A stretch of DNA of 6,290 nucleotides from Clostridiales bacterium (GTDB taxonomy: Bacteria; Bacillota_A; Clostridia; Christensenellales; Aristaeellaceae), in assembly GCA_012514855.1 (NCBI GenBank), contig JAAYZL010000242.1:1-6290 (forward strand), read 5' to 3'. Positions 5,889 to 6,290 of this stretch are shown piece by piece. The stretch's first letter is position 1. Each line of letters begins with the position of its first letter. The notes under the pieces are model-generated. The model was not told the origin of the DNA. It saw only the letters and a program-made list of their open reading frames with translations, and searched no databases. Both the position numbers and the translations under genes were made by a program.

Positions 5889-5936
5889 AAGAAAAGAAGA
5901 ACCCCGAAAACCCTTATAAATCAAGCGTTTCCGGGG
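5889..5936 (-). terminator. Intrinsic terminator of the tRNA-Arg gene
   Basis: On the minus strand, CCCCGGAAAC (5936-5927) pairs with GTTTTCGGGG (5911-5902), ten pairs with one G-U, around a 15-base loop. A pyrimidine run rich in T (TTCTTCTTTTC) follows. It starts 8 bp after the CCA end of the tRNA. The T-tract is interrupted by C residues, so termination may be less than complete. Confidence 0.75.
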
Positions 5937-5944
5937 CCCCGTCC

Positions 5945-6021
5945 TGGCGTGCCTGGAGGGATTCGAACCCACGACCTTTTGGTTCGTAGCCAAACACTCT
6001 ATCCGGCTGAGCTACAGGCAC
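5945..6021 (-). tRNA. tRNA-Arg (anticodon ACG), CCA encoded
   Basis: A 77-nt cloverleaf. The acceptor stem GTGCCTG/CAGGCAC pairs perfectly, with discriminator G and an encoded CCA (minus strand 5947-5945). The D stem GCTC/GAGT has one G-U pair. The anticodon stem TTTGG/CCAAA is perfect, with loop CTACGAA, so the anticodon is ACG (5987-5985). The variable loop has five bases (AGGTC), and the T loop is TTCGAAT. A34 would be edited to inosine by TadA to read CGU, CGC and CGA. The T stem GTGGG/CCCTC has one T-T mismatch (positions 50-64), which is tolerable but unusual. It is a single tRNA with its own promoter and terminator. Confidence 0.96.
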
Positions 6022-6044
6022 ATGCGTTTTCAAAGCGCTTGTAT

Positions 6045-6073
6045 ATTGTAGCTCGGACGGGGCATTTTGTCAA
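6045..6073 (-). promoter_or_regulatory. Predicted promoter of tRNA-Arg
   Basis: On the minus strand, a consensus -35 TTGACA (6073-6068) is separated by 17 bp from -10 TACAAT (6050-6045). The start of transcription would be near 6038, about 17 nt ahead of the mature tRNA 5' end. It begins 25 bp after the stop of the upstream gene, which has no visible terminator, so some tRNA transcript may also come by read-through. Confidence 0.85.
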
Positions 6074-6098
6074 GGTCTATGCATTGGAAAATACAAAT

Positions 6099-6290
6099 TT
6101 ACATTTCCCCGTCGTCCGCGGGCGCCCCCTCCGCCGCGTCCGCCGCTGCCGCCGCCTGCCTCGCCGGGCGATCCCCGCGCCGATACAGCCTGCGGTCGAG
6201 CGACCAGATGCGGTCGGTGAAGCCGCCGGGCTTGATCATGTTGAGCTCGCGCTGCATCTCGAACATGCGCGCGTCGAGCAGGTCCAGCAC
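6099..6290 (-). CDS. C-terminal part of an unrecognised protein (5' end outside window)
   Basis: The frame is open from the window edge and ends in TAA at 6101-6099, giving the last 63 residues. The first base triplet GTG at the edge need not be the start. The visible part begins with an amphipathic helix (LLDARMFEMQRELNMI), then KPGGFTDRIWSLDRRLYRR, and ends in a low-complexity Ala-rich tail that turns acidic (AAAAADAAEGAPADDGEM). I do not recognise a family. High GC and the codon pattern resemble the left-hand genes rather than the two small minus-strand genes. It is separated from tRNA-Arg only by the tRNA promoter. Confidence 0.6.
   Translation of the reverse strand: MLDLLDARMFEMQRELNMIKPGGFTDRIWSLDRRLYRRGDRPARQAAAAADAAEGAPADDGEM

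Noticed and set aside
5945..5970. tRNA 3' end as an attachment site of an integrated element
   Set aside because: I looked for a second copy of the 3' end bases elsewhere in the window and found none, and no integrase is present; kept only as a hint in the findings.
5288..5989. A 233-codon plus-strand frame ending in WRDSNPRPFGS
   Set aside because: That ending is the well-known artefact of translating the antisense strand of a tRNA; the frame also crosses two terminators and two opposing genes.
5649..5993. A 114-codon minus-strand frame beginning with VVGSNPSRHAR-like sequence
   Set aside because: Its N-terminus is translated tRNA-Arg and it runs through the tRNA terminator and into the 72-aa gene in another frame.

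Overview
The window looks like a chromosomal segment of a GC-rich member of the Firmicutes, probably a clostridial lineage. The evidence is GGAGG-type ribosome binding sites, near-consensus TTGACA/TATAAT promoters with 17-bp spacers, hairpin-plus-T terminators, a tRNA with its CCA encoded in the gene, and a membrane-anchored zinc-ribbon/peptidoglycan-binding protein of a kind common in that phylum. The host name is inference, because there is no 16S or other decisive marker. The window is a normal dense chromosome with seven protein-coding genes (two cut by the window edges) and one tRNA gene. I see no CRISPR array, insertion sequence or recognisable defence system.

Left region (1-2302, plus strand): the 3' end of gltX (glutamyl-tRNA synthetase) is followed by an alkaline-phosphatase-superfamily hydrolase and a PHP-domain metal-dependent hydrolase. 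Each junction is a 4-bp stop/start overlap, so the three are probably one translationally coupled operon. Both downstream enzymes keep complete metal-ligand sets, so they are probably active phosphoesterases of unknown substrate.

Middle region (2303-4936, plus strand): a short intergenic stretch carries a perfect inverted repeat and a good sigma-A-type promoter. It drives a 507-aa protein with an N-terminal zinc ribbon, an acidic cytoplasmic part, one membrane span, an extracellular part, a peptidoglycan-binding domain and a Thr-Pro-Ala repeat tail. A strong intrinsic terminator follows. Its T-tract touches the ribosome binding site of the next gene, a HAD-superfamily phosphatase, which therefore depends on read-through or on a promoter I cannot see.

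Right region (4937-6290, minus strand): two small genes of unknown function (141 and 72 aa), visibly less GC-rich than the left half, each have their own promoter with an identical TTGCCA -35 box. The 72-aa gene also has its own terminator. Upstream of them lies a tRNA-Arg(ACG) gene with its own near-consensus promoter and a terminator. At the far edge is the 3' end of another minus-strand gene with an Ala-rich acidic tail that I do not recognise.

Nothing here amounts to a convincing new system. The points most worth a second look are the gltX-phosphatase-PHP coupling, the cytoplasm-to-wall architecture of the zinc-ribbon protein, the terminator pressed against the HAD gene's ribosome binding site, and the orphan low-GC genes beside the 3' end of the tRNA.
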